Below are positions 31,114 through 31,384 of a DNA stretch of 31,384 bases, in pieces. The notes under the pieces were generated by a model. That model was not told where the DNA came from, made no database searches, and saw nothing but the letters and a program-made list of their open reading frames with translations. The translations under genes and the position numbers were made by a program. The first letter of the stretch is position 1. Every line of letters begins with the position of its first letter. The stretch is from a virus, in IMG/VR virus record IMGVR_UViG_3300030060_001627, positions 1 through 31,384 of that record. The stretch is one strand, 5' to 3'.

Positions 31114-31280
31114 AAGAGTACGAAATAACGTATGAAGAAACTATTATCCATAGAGTGTTGGTCAGAGCTTCCAATGAATTAGATGCTATTCAACAAGCGA
31201 AACGAAAAGATGGCTTGCCCCTGCAGTTATCCAAACACAAGGGCATTGCCATAACTTCGATAATCAAGCGGTCTCTCTGA
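31065..31280 (+). CDS. Small protein, unknown function
   Basis: 71 residues from a TTG start inside the preceding gene. YEITYEETIIHRVLVRASNE, LDAIQQAKRKDG looks like a small alpha/beta protein. Its end overlaps a minus-strand gene by 17 bases. Confidence 0.65.
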   Translation: MGDRKIKPSKPQTSKIEEYEITYEETIIHRVLVRASNELDAIQQAKRKDGLPLQLSKHKGIAITSIIKRSL

Positions 31281-31383
31281 TGTAACTATCCTTCACTGCC
31301 TCCTTGAGATAATCAGGGCTGATATTCCAATCATCATATCCGTGGATCAAAGAATCCAAATAAAAATCCTGCGGCGGGTAAAT
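31264..31383 (-). CDS. 3' end of a minus-strand gene (partial)
   Basis: 39 codons plus stop, open to the right edge: YPPQDFYLDSLIHGYDDWNI, then PDYLKEAVKDSYIRETA. The composition looks like real protein, and the tail-to-tail overlap with the plus-strand gene fits this compact genome. Product unknown. Confidence 0.55.
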   Translation of the reverse strand: MYPPQDFYLDSLIHGYDDWNISPDYLKEAVKDSYIRETA

Positions 31384-31384
31384 A

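Noticed and set aside
1-31384. Integrase, tRNA genes, CRISPR array, insertion sequence
   Set aside because: None seen by eye on either strand; a tRNA scan was not possible here.

Overview
This window looks like part of a tailed phage with a long non-contractile tail (siphovirus-like), probably infecting a marine alphaproteobacterium. The host is inferred, not shown. The tail genes follow a gene transfer agent-like (GTA-like) order typical of alphaproteobacterial phages: TAC_11-like and TAC_6-like chaperones, tape measure, DUF2163-like hub, DUF6950/NlpC-like peptidase and J-like tip protein. No terminase, portal, capsid, integrase, tRNA gene or CRISPR array is visible. Genes are tightly packed with short overlaps (TGATG, TAATG, ATGGCTAA), and TTG or GTG starts are common.

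Layout. (1) 1-3696: the end of one tail-fibre gene and two further tandem fibre genes; the first two end in the same coiled-coil tail, and the complete one carries an S74 self-cleaving chaperone domain. (2) 3749-4547: three small genes, one with a membrane segment. (3) 4551-15047: connector, neck, tail terminator, tail tube, chaperones with a likely programmed -1 frameshift, tape measure, and the tail tip. (4) 15047-22077: a lysis region (holin-like protein, spanin pair, GH24 lysozyme, SNase-like nuclease) interrupted by a five-gene curli-like cassette: csgF, csgG, a curlin-repeat protein split by a frameshift, a FecR-domain protein whose C-terminus also resembles curlin repeats, and a CHASE2 membrane adenylate cyclase. 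(5) 22064-22623: two small genes, one a PD-(D/E)XK-like nuclease. (6) 22620-28389, minus strand: four early-type transcription units. They hold small unknown genes, zinc-ribbon proteins, an XRE regulator, a GIY-YIG nuclease, an HNH nuclease and a RecB-like exonuclease/ERF recombination module with an SSB-like partner. (7) 28484-31280, plus strand: a Cro-like regulator, an HTH replication-type protein, a T7-like primase-helicase and two small unknowns. (8) The right edge holds the 3' end of a minus-strand gene.

The most unusual part is the curli-like cassette at 15563-20209. CsgG forms the outer-membrane curli pore and CsgF caps it. Here they are followed by a secreted curlin-repeat protein, an exported FecR-type protein and a membrane cyclase that could raise host cAMP. 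I recall csgG/csgF being reported in some marine phages (from memory, unverified). The complete set with its own fibre-like substrate and a cAMP-producing sensor, placed inside the lysis region, is what deserves attention. Possible roles are a surface structure on the infected cell, a pore that helps lysis or release, or exclusion of competing phages; the sequence alone does not decide between them.

Regulation: three minus-strand promoters with TTGCAA/T -35 boxes, a shared 12-base leader in front of three minus-strand genes, a near-perfect palindrome between the divergent recombination operon and the Cro-like gene, and a hairpin terminator directly followed by a promoter.
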